64,000 bases of DNA from an uncultured Draconibacterium sp. (GTDB lineage: Bacteria; Bacteroidota; Bacteroidia; Bacteroidales; Prolixibacteraceae), in contig CANLMQ010000024.1 of assembly GCA_947492175.1 (NCBI GenBank), positions 1 through 64,000 of the forward strand. The letters are read 5' to 3'. The translations under genes and the position numbers were made by a program. This document shows positions 51,535-63,100 of the stretch, in pieces. Under the pieces are notes generated by a model, which was not told the origin of the DNA, searched no databases, and saw only the letters and a list, made by a program, of their open reading frames with translations. Every line of letters starts with the position of its first letter. The first letter of the stretch is position 1.

Positions 51535-53403
51535 CTAGTTTTTAGGACCTTCGCCATAGCTGGGATTTTCCTGATCAAACCAAAGTCTTTCTGCTTCCAA
51601 TACTGCAGGCTCAAGAGAACCAGTTGTAAATCCTTGCTCCTGAGCAGAAGTCAATTTGTTTGCATAATTGATATCGTCCTCTGTTGGAGTTTTCACAGAG
51701 AATCGACGAGGAATAGAAATTTCGTTACCCGATACGGTAAAGTTTTCCCATGCTAAATAGGCACTACCCTTTTTCGGGATACCTGAACGACGAACAGTCG
51801 TCCATACATCGTTTGGCGTATTTAAGAAATTGATGAACTGCTGGATGTAAACTTTTTCCAGACCGTTTGTTGAAAGATCAAAAGCTTCGCGAGTTAACAG
51901 GTCAGCAATCTCACCATCACGCAATTTAGTAGAACCAGCCTCAGCCAATGTTTCATCTACATAAACAGGATCGCTATTGTAATATGGCATTTCCTGGTGC
52001 TCTGCAAATTTATCAGCACGTTTTACCGAAAGTTCAACACCTCTATTGAAATATTCCTGTGCAGTTTTAGGAAGGTTTGCACCTAACAATTTAAATTCGG
52101 CCAAATACAGGTTAGTTTCGGCTGCCGAGCCTAAAATCACATACAAAGCAGGTTCATTATCCTTTAATTCGATAACACGGCCACCAGGTTTTGTTGGGTA
52201 TGTATAATCGTAAAGCGTACGTGTTAACTTCTCAGAATATTTAGAAGTTGCACTGTATGTTTTACTAATCGTTTTATCCTCGCTAGTTTTAACCTCAATT
52301 TTATTAGTAGCACTTTGGTTAAAATACATTTCATTTGCCGGATCCTGTGTTGCATCGGGAGAAAGCGGAGTACCGTGGTAACGAACCCAAGGTTCGCCGT
52401 CGCCTTCCCAACCAGCAAAATTACCGTCTTCATCCAATTTCACTAATGGTGCGATATATGGAGGCAATGCTTTGTCTGCATCGATAAAAGCCTGAACAAC
52501 TTCGCCATTAAATTGGTTCTTCTCAAAGATAAAACGAACACGTGGGTCTTTGTTAGCCAACAGAAAGTCGATAAGATGTTTGCTACCGTAACCGATCCAC
52601 ATACCATTACCGTTTCCGTAATATTTCACACTTCTTTTGTACATGAAGTCGTCGTTTAAAGCATCCATATAACCTACAGATGAGTTTGCAACTTCTTCAG
52701 CAATTTTAATGGCTTTCGCACGATCTTTATTTACCAAACGAGCAGCAATTTTCAATTTCAACAGGTTACAAAACTTTGCCCATTTTGCATTGTCACCGTT
52801 GTAAATACGGTCTTGATTTCCCATTGACAACTGGCTTTCCGCAGTTAATCCAATAATTGCCTGATCCAGTTCTGTCAACCATGTGTTAAACAGTGTTTCC
52901 TGGTTGTCGTAAACCGGAGTTAATAAAGGAGGATTTGTGTACGGTGCCAAACCTGCCTCGGTATACACCATCGAACCAGTATTATCGGTAACTGTTAATG
53001 CTGTTGCAATTTGAACAGGAAAAGTTAAGGCACGCAGTGCCTGAAACGTAGCTTTTTCTTCGTCAGGCATTGCATCAATACGCATGCGCACATCCATTGT
53101 TTGCGGCATCAGGGCTTTGTAGATGTTCTGACCACCAACATCACCCATTAAGTTAAAATCGGCACCATTTCCACCTTGTACTGTAGCTGCCTGCGTCCAC
53201 GAATGAACGTATTTAAAATTATCGTAAAACCAGGTAGTATAATCATTTTCATACATTTGCTCTATGGCTTTGGTCATAGAGTAACGTAAATCCGGCTCTG
53301 ATAATGTTGACGGATCGGTATTAAGGTTTGCAAACTCATCTTTATCACACCCGATGGCGAGGATAAAAATCAGAGCAAATACTATTTTATATGTTGTTTT
53401 CAT
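51535..53403 (-). CDS. SusD/RagB-like nutrient-binding outer-membrane lipoprotein (unit 2)
   Basis: A 622-residue lipoprotein with lipobox AIGC (Cys19) and start DKDEFANLNTDPSTLSEPD, the SusD-like_2 pattern. Helical repeat features include AKFCNLLKLKIAARLVNKDRAKAIKIAEEV, and a long insertion (about 370-430) is unlike unit 1. It works as the surface lid of the SusC transporter encoded 21 bases upstream. The ligand is not known; overall sequence is clearly different from the units 1 and 3 SusD proteins, which suggests different substrates. Confidence 0.9.
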   Translation of the reverse strand: MKTTYKIVFALIFILAIGCDKDEFANLNTDPSTLSEPDLRYSMTKAIEQMYENDYTTWFYDNFKYVHSWTQAATVQGGNGADFNLMGDVGGQNIYKALMPQTMDVRMRIDAMPDEEKATFQALRALTFPVQIATALTVTDNTGSMVYTEAGLAPYTNPPLLTPVYDNQETLFNTWLTELDQAIIGLTAESQLSMGNQDRIYNGDNAKWAKFCNLLKLKIAARLVNKDRAKAIKIAEEVANSSVGYMDALNDDFMYKRSVKYYGNGNGMWIGYGSKHLIDFLLANKDPRVRFIFEKNQFNGEVVQAFIDADKALPPYIAPLVKLDEDGNFAGWEGDGEPWVRYHGTPLSPDATQDPANEMYFNQSATNKIEVKTSEDKTISKTYSATSKYSEKLTRTLYDYTYPTKPGGRVIELKDNEPALYVILGSAAETNLYLAEFKLLGANLPKTAQEYFNRGVELSVKRADKFAEHQEMPYYNSDPVYVDETLAEAGSTKLRDGEIADLLTREAFDLSTNGLEKVYIQQFINFLNTPNDVWTTVRRSGIPKKGSAYLAWENFTVSGNEISIPRRFSVKTPTEDDINYANKLTSAQEQGFTTGSLEPAVLEAERLWFDQENPSYGEGPKN

Positions 53404-53423
53404 ATTTACTAAAATTTTAAAAA

Positions 53424-56400
53424 TTAAAAGTCAATACTAAGTGTCATTGTATAAGTAGCAGTATACGGAGTAAATGAACGCTCGAAGTATGATGCACTAC
53501 TTGAAGTACCACGGAAACTTTCCGGATTCAGGTTGTTCGGCAAAGAGTTGTACAAGTACCCAATGTTACGTGCGTTTAGCGAAACATAAAGGTTTTGAGC
53601 CTTAATTCTCTGTGCAAGATTTTTAGGCAGATTGTATCCTACCGAGATATTACGTAAAGCGATGTATTTTACTTCACTAAACCAATCGTCGTTAATAACA
53701 CCTCCACCCCATGAGTTATTGAAGTATGTAAATAAACTAGCGTGAGTTGGCTCAACATGACCTGCTTCGTAAGCTTCCTGGTATGTCATACCACCAACAT
53801 TTACTTCTTCTCCATTAGGAGCAGTTACTTTTTGATCGGCAGAGAAAATTCCTTCAGGAATCATACCATCGTGAAACACCTGTCCTTTTGTGTCTTCGTA
53901 CTGGCTGGTCCAAGTAATACCACCATGCTCTTCATCACGCCATTTTGTCGATGTCTCCATTATACCATAAGAAGTACCGTACTTGTTTGAGTACGAAGCA
54001 ATGTGTCCTCCGAAACGAGCATCCAACAACACAGAAACTGAAAAGTTTTTATAATTGAAAGTGTTGTTCCACGATCCTTCAAAATCCGGATTTATTTTAC
54101 CCACTTCTTGTACCTCACCGCTTCTTTGATAGTATGCACCGCGGCGATCGTCGCGCCATTTTAATACGATATTTCCATTTTCATCCGTCAATGGTTTACT
54201 ATCTGACATAAGCACACCGTATTCACCATCTTCAAAAGCAACCGAACCTACACGGAAGTTACCATAGTTTACATAACCGGCAAGAGCTTTGTATTCACCC
54301 ACTTCATCAATAAGTTCAGAAATGGTTGTTGTGTTATTCCAGTAGTTAAATGTTGATTCCCACTCAAAGTTCTTGGTTTGAACCGGAGTAAAACCAAGAC
54401 TTAATTCGAAACCTTTATTAGTTATAGTACCAACATTGGTTAACATAAAGTCAAAACCCGATTCAGGAGGAAGAGGAATCGTAGAAATCTGTTCGGTAAT
54501 CGCTTCGTTATAGTAAGCAACATCAGCATTTAAACGGTTGTTAAACATACGAAGATCTAAACCAACTTCGAATGAATTTTTACGCTCGGGCTTGATATTT
54601 GGATCAACCATAGTAGTTGACTTTTTATTCACGTAAACATTACCATTTTCAATTTCCCAGTTGTCTAACTCGTAACCTTTGTTAATGGCATAAGGAGCAG
54701 TATCGTTACCTACCTGCGCCCATGAAGCACGCAACTTACCAAATGCAAACATGGCTGGCATGTCAAATGTTTCAGTGAAGATCCATGAAGAGCTTACTGA
54801 TGGGTAGAAATATGAGTTGTTACCTACACCATTTGAATAAACCAATGCCGACGACCAGTCGTTACGTCCTGTTACATCAAGGAAAAGCTGATCTTTCCAA
54901 CTAATGCTTCCGAGGAAGTAAAGAGAATTTACCTGCTTTGTACCGAATATTTCAGCTTCAGTTAAAAGTGTCTTTTTCGAGTTGGTCATGTAAAATTTAC
55001 CTGGAACAACTAATCCACCATCAGTCCAGGTACTGGTATACGATTTTTCCTGATCCCACAATTCGCCACCAATCATAGCATTGGTTGCAAAGTCGCCAAA
55101 ATCTTTATTCAGGTTAACAACCAGCTTACCGGTACGGCTTACATCACGATCGTGACGCAATTTATATGAACCACCTTCCATAGCATAACCTCCACCTAAA
55201 TCTTTATTTTCGTAGAATTTAGTGTAGTAGTTCATGTTGGCTTCTGCAGTAACCGACATCCAATCAGTAACATCAGCGGTTAATCGAACAATCGGACGCG
55301 TAACCTGCTCGTTTCTGGTTTGTTTGTCAAGATTGTAGTTAAACCAGGTTCCGTTTCCGGGAACATCGGCGTACTCGTCGCCATATTTGTTGCTTGGTAC
55401 ACCACCATGAGAAGCTTGCCAAACATCTTGTCTGTTCCAACGTTTTGTATCGTACCAACCAGCCCAGCTACCTGTAACATACGATGCAGCAAGATCGTTA
55501 CCAGGATTGGTTACATTTGAATTTGTGAATGAAACAGAAGCATCGGCACGCAACCAGGCTGCCAGGTCATACGACCCTTTGAACAAGAATGAATATCTTT
55601 CGAATTCGTTGGTTGGAGCAGTACCTTCACGGAAATTATACGAATTCGACAAGTAAAAACTACCTTTGTCGGTGGCACCATTTAATGCTACCGATGTATT
55701 TGTACTAAGCCCCGTATCGTAAGCATCCATCATAGCACCTTTGTAACCTTCGTAGTTTCTGATTGCACCGTCAAAATCCTGAACCGGACGACCATCGTAT
55801 TTAGGTCCCCACATAAAACCACTGTTAGGATTACCTATTTTGGTCATAACTTTCTCACCATCGACTGTTGTTGTATACGCCTGATTTACGTCGTATTTGT
55901 AGTAGTTACCATTGTCATCTTTTTCGCCGTAATCTACATACCCGGCTAATGTACCAGGACCGTATTCGTACTGAAGATCTGGCTCTGCATAAACATGATC
56001 GATACCAACCGATTGAGTAACCTTAACACCTAAACCTTTGCGGCCACGGCCGTCTTTTGTTTTAATTACAACCGCACCGTTAATACCACGCGAACCATAA
56101 AGAGCAGTTGCAGCAGCACCTTTTAATACCGATATCGATTCATAATCGTCTGGGTTTAAGTTTTTCAGCATGTTACCAAAGTCGTTTGAATTACCACTCC
56201 AGTCGGCACTGGCATTTGAAATTCCATTTTCAACAATAACACCGTCGATAACAAAAATTGGCTGGTTGTTGTCTGAGTTCAGAACCGATACTCCACGAAT
56301 CTGAATTTTGCTGTTACCAACCAAACCACCATCGGAAGCACCAATACTCAAACCGGCTGATTTACCCTGAAGAGCCAAAACAGGGCTAACTGTGTTTACG

Positions 56401-56789
56401 GATGCAATTTCAGCTCCATCAACTTCTGTCATGGCATAACCAAGGGCTTTTGCTTCCCTTTTAATACCAAGAGCAGTGACAACTACCTCGTCGATACCAA
56501 TTGCATCGGCTTTTAATGTCACGTCGATTACCGAACGTGAACCTACTTGCTCTTCAACAGTTGTCATACCCACAAACGAGTACATCAACACTGCATCAGA
56601 AGGAGCTGTTAGAGAGTAATTACCATCCAGGTTCGTAATGGTACCTTTACTCGTTCCTTTCTGGATAATAGAAACACCGGGAATTCCGGCTCCATCCTCG
56701 TCAATAACCGTACCGGTTATTGTTTGTTGTGCTATGGCACTACCTAGCAGCGCAAAGCACATCCCCAAAATCAAAAAAATCTTTCGCAT
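53424..56789 (-). CDS. SusC/RagA TonB-dependent outer-membrane transporter (unit 2)
   Basis: A 1121-residue TonB-linked transporter. Signal peptide 1-20; carboxypeptidase-D-regulatory-like domain (TITGTVIDEDGAGIPGVSI) 22-105; DEVVVTALG near 100; plug with IQIRGVSVLNSDNNQPIFVIDG and SVLKGAAATALYGSRGING; barrel ending TATYTMTLSIDF. The first 120 residues are nearly identical in design to those of units 1 and 3, while the barrel differs, as expected if units were duplicated and ligand specificity then drifted. It starts 39 bases after the ROK gene. Confidence 0.95.
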   Translation of the reverse strand: MRKIFLILGMCFALLGSAIAQQTITGTVIDEDGAGIPGVSIIQKGTSKGTITNLDGNYSLTAPSDAVLMYSFVGMTTVEEQVGSRSVIDVTLKADAIGIDEVVVTALGIKREAKALGYAMTEVDGAEIASVNTVSPVLALQGKSAGLSIGASDGGLVGNSKIQIRGVSVLNSDNNQPIFVIDGVIVENGISNASADWSGNSNDFGNMLKNLNPDDYESISVLKGAAATALYGSRGINGAVVIKTKDGRGRKGLGVKVTQSVGIDHVYAEPDLQYEYGPGTLAGYVDYGEKDDNGNYYKYDVNQAYTTTVDGEKVMTKIGNPNSGFMWGPKYDGRPVQDFDGAIRNYEGYKGAMMDAYDTGLSTNTSVALNGATDKGSFYLSNSYNFREGTAPTNEFERYSFLFKGSYDLAAWLRADASVSFTNSNVTNPGNDLAASYVTGSWAGWYDTKRWNRQDVWQASHGGVPSNKYGDEYADVPGNGTWFNYNLDKQTRNEQVTRPIVRLTADVTDWMSVTAEANMNYYTKFYENKDLGGGYAMEGGSYKLRHDRDVSRTGKLVVNLNKDFGDFATNAMIGGELWDQEKSYTSTWTDGGLVVPGKFYMTNSKKTLLTEAEIFGTKQVNSLYFLGSISWKDQLFLDVTGRNDWSSALVYSNGVGNNSYFYPSVSSSWIFTETFDMPAMFAFGKLRASWAQVGNDTAPYAINKGYELDNWEIENGNVYVNKKSTTMVDPNIKPERKNSFEVGLDLRMFNNRLNADVAYYNEAITEQISTIPLPPESGFDFMLTNVGTITNKGFELSLGFTPVQTKNFEWESTFNYWNNTTTISELIDEVGEYKALAGYVNYGNFRVGSVAFEDGEYGVLMSDSKPLTDENGNIVLKWRDDRRGAYYQRSGEVQEVGKINPDFEGSWNNTFNYKNFSVSVLLDARFGGHIASYSNKYGTSYGIMETSTKWRDEEHGGITWTSQYEDTKGQVFHDGMIPEGIFSADQKVTAPNGEEVNVGGMTYQEAYEAGHVEPTHASLFTYFNNSWGGGVINDDWFSEVKYIALRNISVGYNLPKNLAQRIKAQNLYVSLNARNIGYLYNSLPNNLNPESFRGTSSSASYFERSFTPYTATYTMTLSIDF

Positions 56790-56827
56790 AGATTTTAGTT
56801 TAAATGACTAATAGATTAATAATTAGA

Positions 56828-58054
56828 TTACATATACATATCACTGAACAGTTCCTGAAATAGCATAGTCATAACCCCCTGCATTCCAGACTGTTCCCAG
56901 TTTTTAGAAACTGCAATTTTTGTATTCCCTGAGATTTGTTCCAAACAATATTGGTTTATTGCTTGCTGAATGGGTGTAAGCACGTACTGATTTGCTTTTG
57001 ACACCACACCCCCCAGAACAATTATATCGGGATTTAATAATTGAATTGTTTTTGAAAGTGCCTTTCCGAGTGCTAACCCCACTTCATTTAACAAAGCGAT
57101 TGAAAATTCATCACCCGATTTGGCAGCTTGAATAATATCCTCTACTTCTAACTCTTGTTCTCTGTCTTTAAATTGTTCGGTTAATTGCGATATTTTTCCC
57201 TGTTTTATTGCCTCTTTTGCTTTACCTAGTATCACATATGCAGAAGCTACTGTTTCTAAACAACCTCTTTTCCCGCAGATACAAAGATCACCATCTTCGG
57301 CAAACTTTGTATGCGACAATTCTCCTGCAAATCCTTTAGCTCCATTATAAAGTTTGCCTCCTAAAATCATTCCCAAACCTAGTCCCCAATTCCAGTTAAT
57401 TATCATGGCATTGTCGTAATTAACTGCCTCTCCGAAAACAAATTCGCCATAGGCCTGCATTCGGGCATCGTTATTTACATATATTAAACATTTAAATTTT
57501 CGGCAGAGGAGCTGCTTTATATTCCGGCGTTCGGGATTCTTGATAGTATAATTTATTCCTTCCGACTCATCAATTAATCCGGGCATGGCTAATCCTACAC
57601 CATAAATCTGATCCATCCCGATTCCATTTTCTGAAAGTAATTTCTTCGATTCTGTGTAGATACGTTCAACTAAATCGTCGTCGTCAACCGATACATTAAA
57701 TACCGAAACCGGAGCTACCAACTGATTGTGCGAATTATAAACACCAATCTTCCCGCTAAAGCGGCCCAGCTCTCCAGCAATAACAAAAATCGAATCTGAT
57801 TTTAAACCAAACAATACAGGTTTTCTTCCGCCACGGGATTTCCCTATACCTCTTGGCTCTACCAACCTATCCCCCCCCAGTTCTTTCAACAAGGTGAGTG
57901 CTGTTGGCAAACTAACGCCAATTTTATTTCCAATATCTGTAGCCGAAAGTACATCTTCGTGATAAAGAAACTGAAGTATCTTCTTTTTACGGACGTAATT
58001 ATTCCTTGCCCGGCCGGTTAGATTAACTTCATGAATATTCTCAATCAAGATCAT
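56828..58054 (-). CDS. ROK-family transcriptional regulator (unit 2)
   Basis: A 408-residue regulator of the same design as the unit 1 protein: HTH with NKIGVSLPTALTLLKELGG, wing with PRGIGKSRGGRKP, ROK core with GELGRFSGKIGVYN replacing the kinase motif, NWNWGLGLGMIL and Zn site CICGKRGCLE. Compared with the others it has a variant ligand-side segment (TIKNPERRNIKQLLC, about 173-187) and a YDNAMI loop. It is expected to govern susC/susD of unit 2. The equal length (408) of all complete ROK proteins here points to recent tandem duplication. Confidence 0.92.
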   Translation of the reverse strand: MILIENIHEVNLTGRARNNYVRKKKILQFLYHEDVLSATDIGNKIGVSLPTALTLLKELGGDRLVEPRGIGKSRGGRKPVLFGLKSDSIFVIAGELGRFSGKIGVYNSHNQLVAPVSVFNVSVDDDDLVERIYTESKKLLSENGIGMDQIYGVGLAMPGLIDESEGINYTIKNPERRNIKQLLCRKFKCLIYVNNDARMQAYGEFVFGEAVNYDNAMIINWNWGLGLGMILGGKLYNGAKGFAGELSHTKFAEDGDLCICGKRGCLETVASAYVILGKAKEAIKQGKISQLTEQFKDREQELEVEDIIQAAKSGDEFSIALLNEVGLALGKALSKTIQLLNPDIIVLGGVVSKANQYVLTPIQQAINQYCLEQISGNTKIAVSKNWEQSGMQGVMTMLFQELFSDMYM

Positions 58055-58423
58055 TTTGGTTAACTTCTTAAAATTCGGCGCAATAAAAGAACTTTTTAAG
58101 ACAAGAGCAAGTTATTTCTTAAATATTTTAGTTAGTTGTGCTTTTTACTAATTATTTAATCTTTTAATGTATTGTTTCATAAATACAAAACTTTCTCAAT
58201 ACTTTTTTATAAAAAAAGCCGCCAACTTTAAGTAATTGACAGCCTGAAATTCACACATAACTCCTTAATTATACGCTATTAACCATCTGCAATCCTGCAG
58301 AAAAAAAAAAATTCAGCAAACTAATTAAACTATAAGATTTGAATGACATCAAAAAAAACCGCTGCCCATAACGAACAGCGGTTTATCGTACCAAATCTAA
58401 CTAAACTTTATCTTTTAGACTAT
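58055..58423. other. Spacer: ROK unit 2 upstream region and unit 3 terminator
   Basis: Other than the terminator at 58356-58384, this 369-base gap is AT-rich with no gene. The first 60 bases upstream of the ROK start resemble those before the unit 1 ROK gene (see 47600-48049). A low-complexity A-run lies at 58300-58309. Confidence 0.4.
58356..58384 (-). terminator. Terminator after the third susD gene
   Basis: AAACCGCTG (58356-58364) and CAGCGGTTT (58376-58384) form a perfect 9-base stem; the preceding A-run becomes U on the minus-strand transcript. It lies 40 bases after the stop at 58424. Confidence 0.9.
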
Positions 58424-60157
58424 CTATTTAGTGCGGCCCGTCCACCATACCGGAGTATCGTGATCATTTTTATGAGCAACGGCCTGGAAATTATCAGGAT
58501 TGGTGGTTTCTTCACTTGATGGATAATAGAACCTTTCCATCCAAACCCATTTTGCAGAAACCGGAGCAAGAATTCCGTATTCTTTTTGCAAACGACGTGT
58601 TTCACTCCAAATTTCCCAGTAGTTTAACACGTTAAGGTGTGCAAATTTTTGGTAGAAAATCTCTTTTATTTTATCGTCATTACTCAAACTACTGAATTGA
58701 CCTGATTTATAATCAAGAAATGCATCGGCAACAGGCGCATCGGCATAAGAACCATCCATTATATTCGAAGGAATAGCCGGACTGGTTGTTTCATCAAACG
58801 AATTTGTTTTATTTGTTTGATAATACCAGTCTATCGACTCTTCAATTGCTTTTTTATATTCCTCAACAACATCAATTCCACTGGTTACCTCAGGAAAACG
58901 AACAGCAGCCTCGGCTAATAACAGATGAGTTTCAGTAGCCGTAAAAGCCGGATATTTCATATCAAAGTTATAATATGTAACCTTATTGTAAAACGAAAAA
59001 TAGGGTTCCAGATGGTCATCATACACCCAGTCTTTTGCTCCATTTATACGATCCTCATCATAACCTAATGCCTGCATATCTGTTTCAATATTAGGGAACT
59101 GTTGGTCACCCCAAACATCTACACCTACATAATCACCCCACTGATTAGGTTGAAACACGGTATATAATCTTGGATCAATTTGATTTTCTGGTGTTCCAGG
59201 TCCTTCATAACCAAAAATATTGCGGACCATAAAACGTGGAGCGTGGAAATTATACCACATTTCTTTCATGGCACGTGGCCAATACCACGACATTACGTGC
59301 GCATAATCTTTTTCTGCCATTCCAATAAAGTCATCCGCTTCTGCAACTAACGGAAGATTATTGCCAACAATATCACCAATTATTTCCTTCGATTTATCTG
59401 GTGCAACCACCGACAAACGCATCGCCATTCTTAAACGTAACGAGTTGGCAAATTTACGCCATTTTAATACATCACCATTATTTAGAATGTCATGTACTTT
59501 GAATTTTTCGTGAGCCAAGGAAGAATTCAACTCAAATCCGGCCAACTTCGATTCAATCGCTTTTAACTCATCGAGTAAAGTATAGTAAATAGACTCCTGC
59601 GAGTCGTATTTTGCCCAGAATTTTTTCTCGTATGCACCATTTGCCTCTGAAAATGGGACATCATCATATATATCTGTTAAACGCTGGAACATAAAGGCCT
59701 TCACAACATTAATGCAATCTACATAAATCTCATAATCAGGCTTTTCCTCTTCTGGCAAGCCGTTCAACATCAAGTTTATAACTGGTATGTTTTTATTAAA
59801 ATCAACATAGGTTTTATTAAACTGTGTATTTCTCAAAGTCGCCCCCGACCAACCGGTCCAGGCTGTTACACTGTTATCGTCTACATTGTTATAGTAGGCA
59901 TAAGGGAAAGTTCCCAAACCTAAAACACGGTTAAAAGCTCTACACTGATGATAACCAGGTCCGTATTCCAAACGGAACAATTCTGTCGGCTGCAACGCTC
60001 CGGTAAAAAGCATCTCAAAACTTGGCTGAGTTTGCTTTTCCGGGTTGTAAAATTCATCTTCCAGTTCGCTCTGGCATGATGAAAAAGCTAAAAACAGCAC
60101 AACACATGCCGTAATGGCTGTTTTTACATTCAATATATTTTTAATTGGAATATTCAT
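58424..60157 (-). CDS. SusD/RagB-like nutrient-binding outer-membrane lipoprotein (unit 3)
   Basis: A 577-residue lipoprotein with lipobox FSSC (Cys28), then QSELEDEFYNPEKQT. The typical FANSLRLRMAMRLSVVAPDKSKEI helix and the AVRFPEVTSGIDVVEEYKKAIEES helix mark it as SusD/RagB-like; the early F-x-x-x-N-T signature of units 1 and 2 is replaced by YNPEK, so it belongs to another branch. It pairs with the SusC protein whose gene ends 11 bases upstream. Ligand unknown. Confidence 0.88.
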   Translation of the reverse strand: MNIPIKNILNVKTAITACVVLFLAFSSCQSELEDEFYNPEKQTQPSFEMLFTGALQPTELFRLEYGPGYHQCRAFNRVLGLGTFPYAYYNNVDDNSVTAWTGWSGATLRNTQFNKTYVDFNKNIPVINLMLNGLPEEEKPDYEIYVDCINVVKAFMFQRLTDIYDDVPFSEANGAYEKKFWAKYDSQESIYYTLLDELKAIESKLAGFELNSSLAHEKFKVHDILNNGDVLKWRKFANSLRLRMAMRLSVVAPDKSKEIIGDIVGNNLPLVAEADDFIGMAEKDYAHVMSWYWPRAMKEMWYNFHAPRFMVRNIFGYEGPGTPENQIDPRLYTVFQPNQWGDYVGVDVWGDQQFPNIETDMQALGYDEDRINGAKDWVYDDHLEPYFSFYNKVTYYNFDMKYPAFTATETHLLLAEAAVRFPEVTSGIDVVEEYKKAIEESIDWYYQTNKTNSFDETTSPAIPSNIMDGSYADAPVADAFLDYKSGQFSSLSNDDKIKEIFYQKFAHLNVLNYWEIWSETRRLQKEYGILAPVSAKWVWMERFYYPSSEETTNPDNFQAVAHKNDHDTPVWWTGRTK

Positions 60158-60168
60158 AATACTTACTA

Positions 60169-63100
60169 TTAAAATCCTAATTTAATTTCACACCCAAAAC
60201 TTCTTACACCTGGCATTCCTGAATACTCGGTAAATTCGTTTGTACCGGCATATGATTCAGGAGTAACATTTGGTGCGTCTTTATACAAATAGGCAATATT
60301 ATTACCAAATACAGAGATACGAGCTCGTGTTAAGAATGTTTTATCAACCAATCTTTTAGGCAAATCGTAGCCAAACGTAATCCGGCGCAACGAAAGGTAA
60401 TCGCTCTTATAAATAGCATCTTCAGTAATATCCATGTAGCCTTGCCAGTATGTTCTTTCGTAGTACTCCTGCGCAGCAATAAGGTTGTCGTTTTCCGTTC
60501 CGTCTTCTTTTACCCCAGGAAGAATTACACCATCATGAAGGATAAAATCGTATTTTGAATCAGACGGAACAGAAGCAGTATGTGACTCCAACCGAATTTT
60601 TTGATTATCAGTATTCACATAATATGGCAAACCACCTCTTGCTTCATCACGGTATTTTAATGACTCTTTACCAGTTCCATTTCCTTTCAGATACATGTTT
60701 GTTTGCGAAATCAGTGTTCCACCAAACTGGAAGTCAAAATCAAAGTCAAGGTGTAAACCTTTATACGAAAAGCTGTTACTTAAACCTCCTGTTAAATCAG
60801 GAAGTTGTTTCCCAACTTTAATTTGCTGTTCTGTATCAAAGGCATAAACACCATTACTACCAACAATTAAGTTTCCATTATCATCCCGACGCCATGGATT
60901 TATAAAAATTTCACCGTATTCACCTCCAACACGCGCTTCCATACTAGCACCAGTCACACCCCACAACGGATGTATTTCTACACCTTCTGCTAATTCTTTA
61001 ATTTTGGTATTGTATTTAGCAAGGTTTAATGTCATATCCCAGTTAAAAGCCCGACTCATAATCGGCTTCCCTGTTAACTGGAGTTCCAAACCGCTGTTCT
61101 CTACATCGCCGGTATTCACTTTAATTTTATTTACACCCGATGATTTTGGAACATCCAAGGCAATAATCTGGTCGTATGTATTTGATTTAAACCAAGCAAA
61201 ATCGATACCTAACCTGTTTCCCTGGAAAAAATTCATTTCAAAACCGAATTCTAGCTCTCTCTTTCTTTCCGGTTTCAGGTTTTCAGGTGGTAGTTTTCCT
61301 TCTGCAATACCTGTTTCGAAGTCGGCAGGTGGAAGCTCGCTTGATGAAGTTGCATATGCAATACCACCGTAGCTGTTTATATCAAATGCCAGGTTACCAA
61401 AGTAAATTGGTCCGGGACGACCAACATCGGCAAATGAACTTCTTACTTTTAAGTACTGTATCACATCGGGCAATACCAAAGTCTCGCTGGCAATCCACGA
61501 TACACTTGCTCCCGGATAAAAGTAGCTATTGTTTTGCGGCGGAAGAATTGAAGACCAGTCATTTCTACCCTGAATTTCAATAAATAACTGATTTCTAAAG
61601 GCAAGTTGCGCAGAAGCTAATACACCATATAGTACACTGGATTTTCTGCTACCAGAACCTTCCGACTTCACATCTTTACTACTGTTTCCGAGCGAGAACC
61701 AGTTTTCAACCAAAAATTCAGATGTTAACGATTTTACATGACGATCTGAAAATTTCTCGTAAACAAATCCAACCAAACCACTAAGTTGGAAGTCTTCGTT
61801 GATATCTTTATCAAAATTAAGATATACATTATTATACAAATTAAAGATATTGCGTTCGTCCACGGAATAGTAACCTTGCTGCGAATCTTCACTCAATGGA
61901 CGCGTTACTTTCTTTTTAACCTCATTTAATTTACGGGTCATATCAAAACCCGAACGAAGTGTCAACGACATCCAGTCTGTAAAATCAATGTTTGTATTAA
62001 TAGACTGAATAAGGTGATGTCTTGTTTCATCAAAATCATTCTGAGTCTGATTCCAGAAGTAAGTTCCTCCTAATTTTCCAACCAATCCTCCGGCAGCTTC
62101 ACTCCTTTCTTTATCTCTAAAGTACCAGTAAACTCCAGTATCATCCAAAATATTGTTTTTCCATAAATCCGGTTTCATATCCCGGTTAATACCGTATGTA
62201 ACCAAACCGTCCTGCATTCTGAAAGGTGCATTGTGGTTAAAAGTGTAGTAATAGTTACTAATGTAATTTACAGAAATCTTTTTCGAGATATTCATTTTAC
62301 CGTTAAAACTGAAAATATGATTATCCTGCTCGGCACCAATTACAGTACTTGTAAATTTCTTATTAGTATATCCCAAACGAACATTCCCCATATCTCCTGC
62401 GTTGGATAACGAAAATCCATTTGTTCGTAAATGGCCTGTTCTAAATAATTCTTTGAAGTTATCCGGTTGAGGACTATAAGGACGCATTTCTCCGTCCCAC
62501 CACAAAATGTCACGTCCATCCATACGTGGTCCGAATCCGGCCGATCCACCACCACCATAATATACTGGAGTTCTGACACCGTCAATGTCTTTGTATCTGA
62601 ACCCGTCAGCATCTGTGTTCTCAGGATTTGGCATTGCAGCTCCAACACTTGACCCTGTACCAAATTCATCCTGTAAATCAGGATAATAAGCTACTTTATC
62701 CCAGGTAAAACTTGAATTTACTTCGATACCCAATCCTTTTTTCTGTTTACCCGATTTTGTGGTGATAAGTACAACGCCATTTGCACCAGCATAACCGTAT
62801 AAAACAGAAGCTTTTGCTCCTTTCAGAATCTCAATTGATTCAATATCTTCCGCATTGATGTCGTTGATACCAGTACCTTTATCACGTCCATCGCGGTCAT
62901 TTCTGTTCATGCTGGTGTTCTCATCAAAAATAGGAATACCGTCAACTACAAACAATGGTCTTGTTGAAGAAGAAGAAGTTAGAGATACAGAGTTCCTGAT
63001 ATTGATGATCATTCCCCCTGTCGGACCATTTGCCGTACCTGAAATCCTAACCCCGGCAGCTTTTCCATAAAGAGAAGTCAACGGGTTGACCGGAATACCA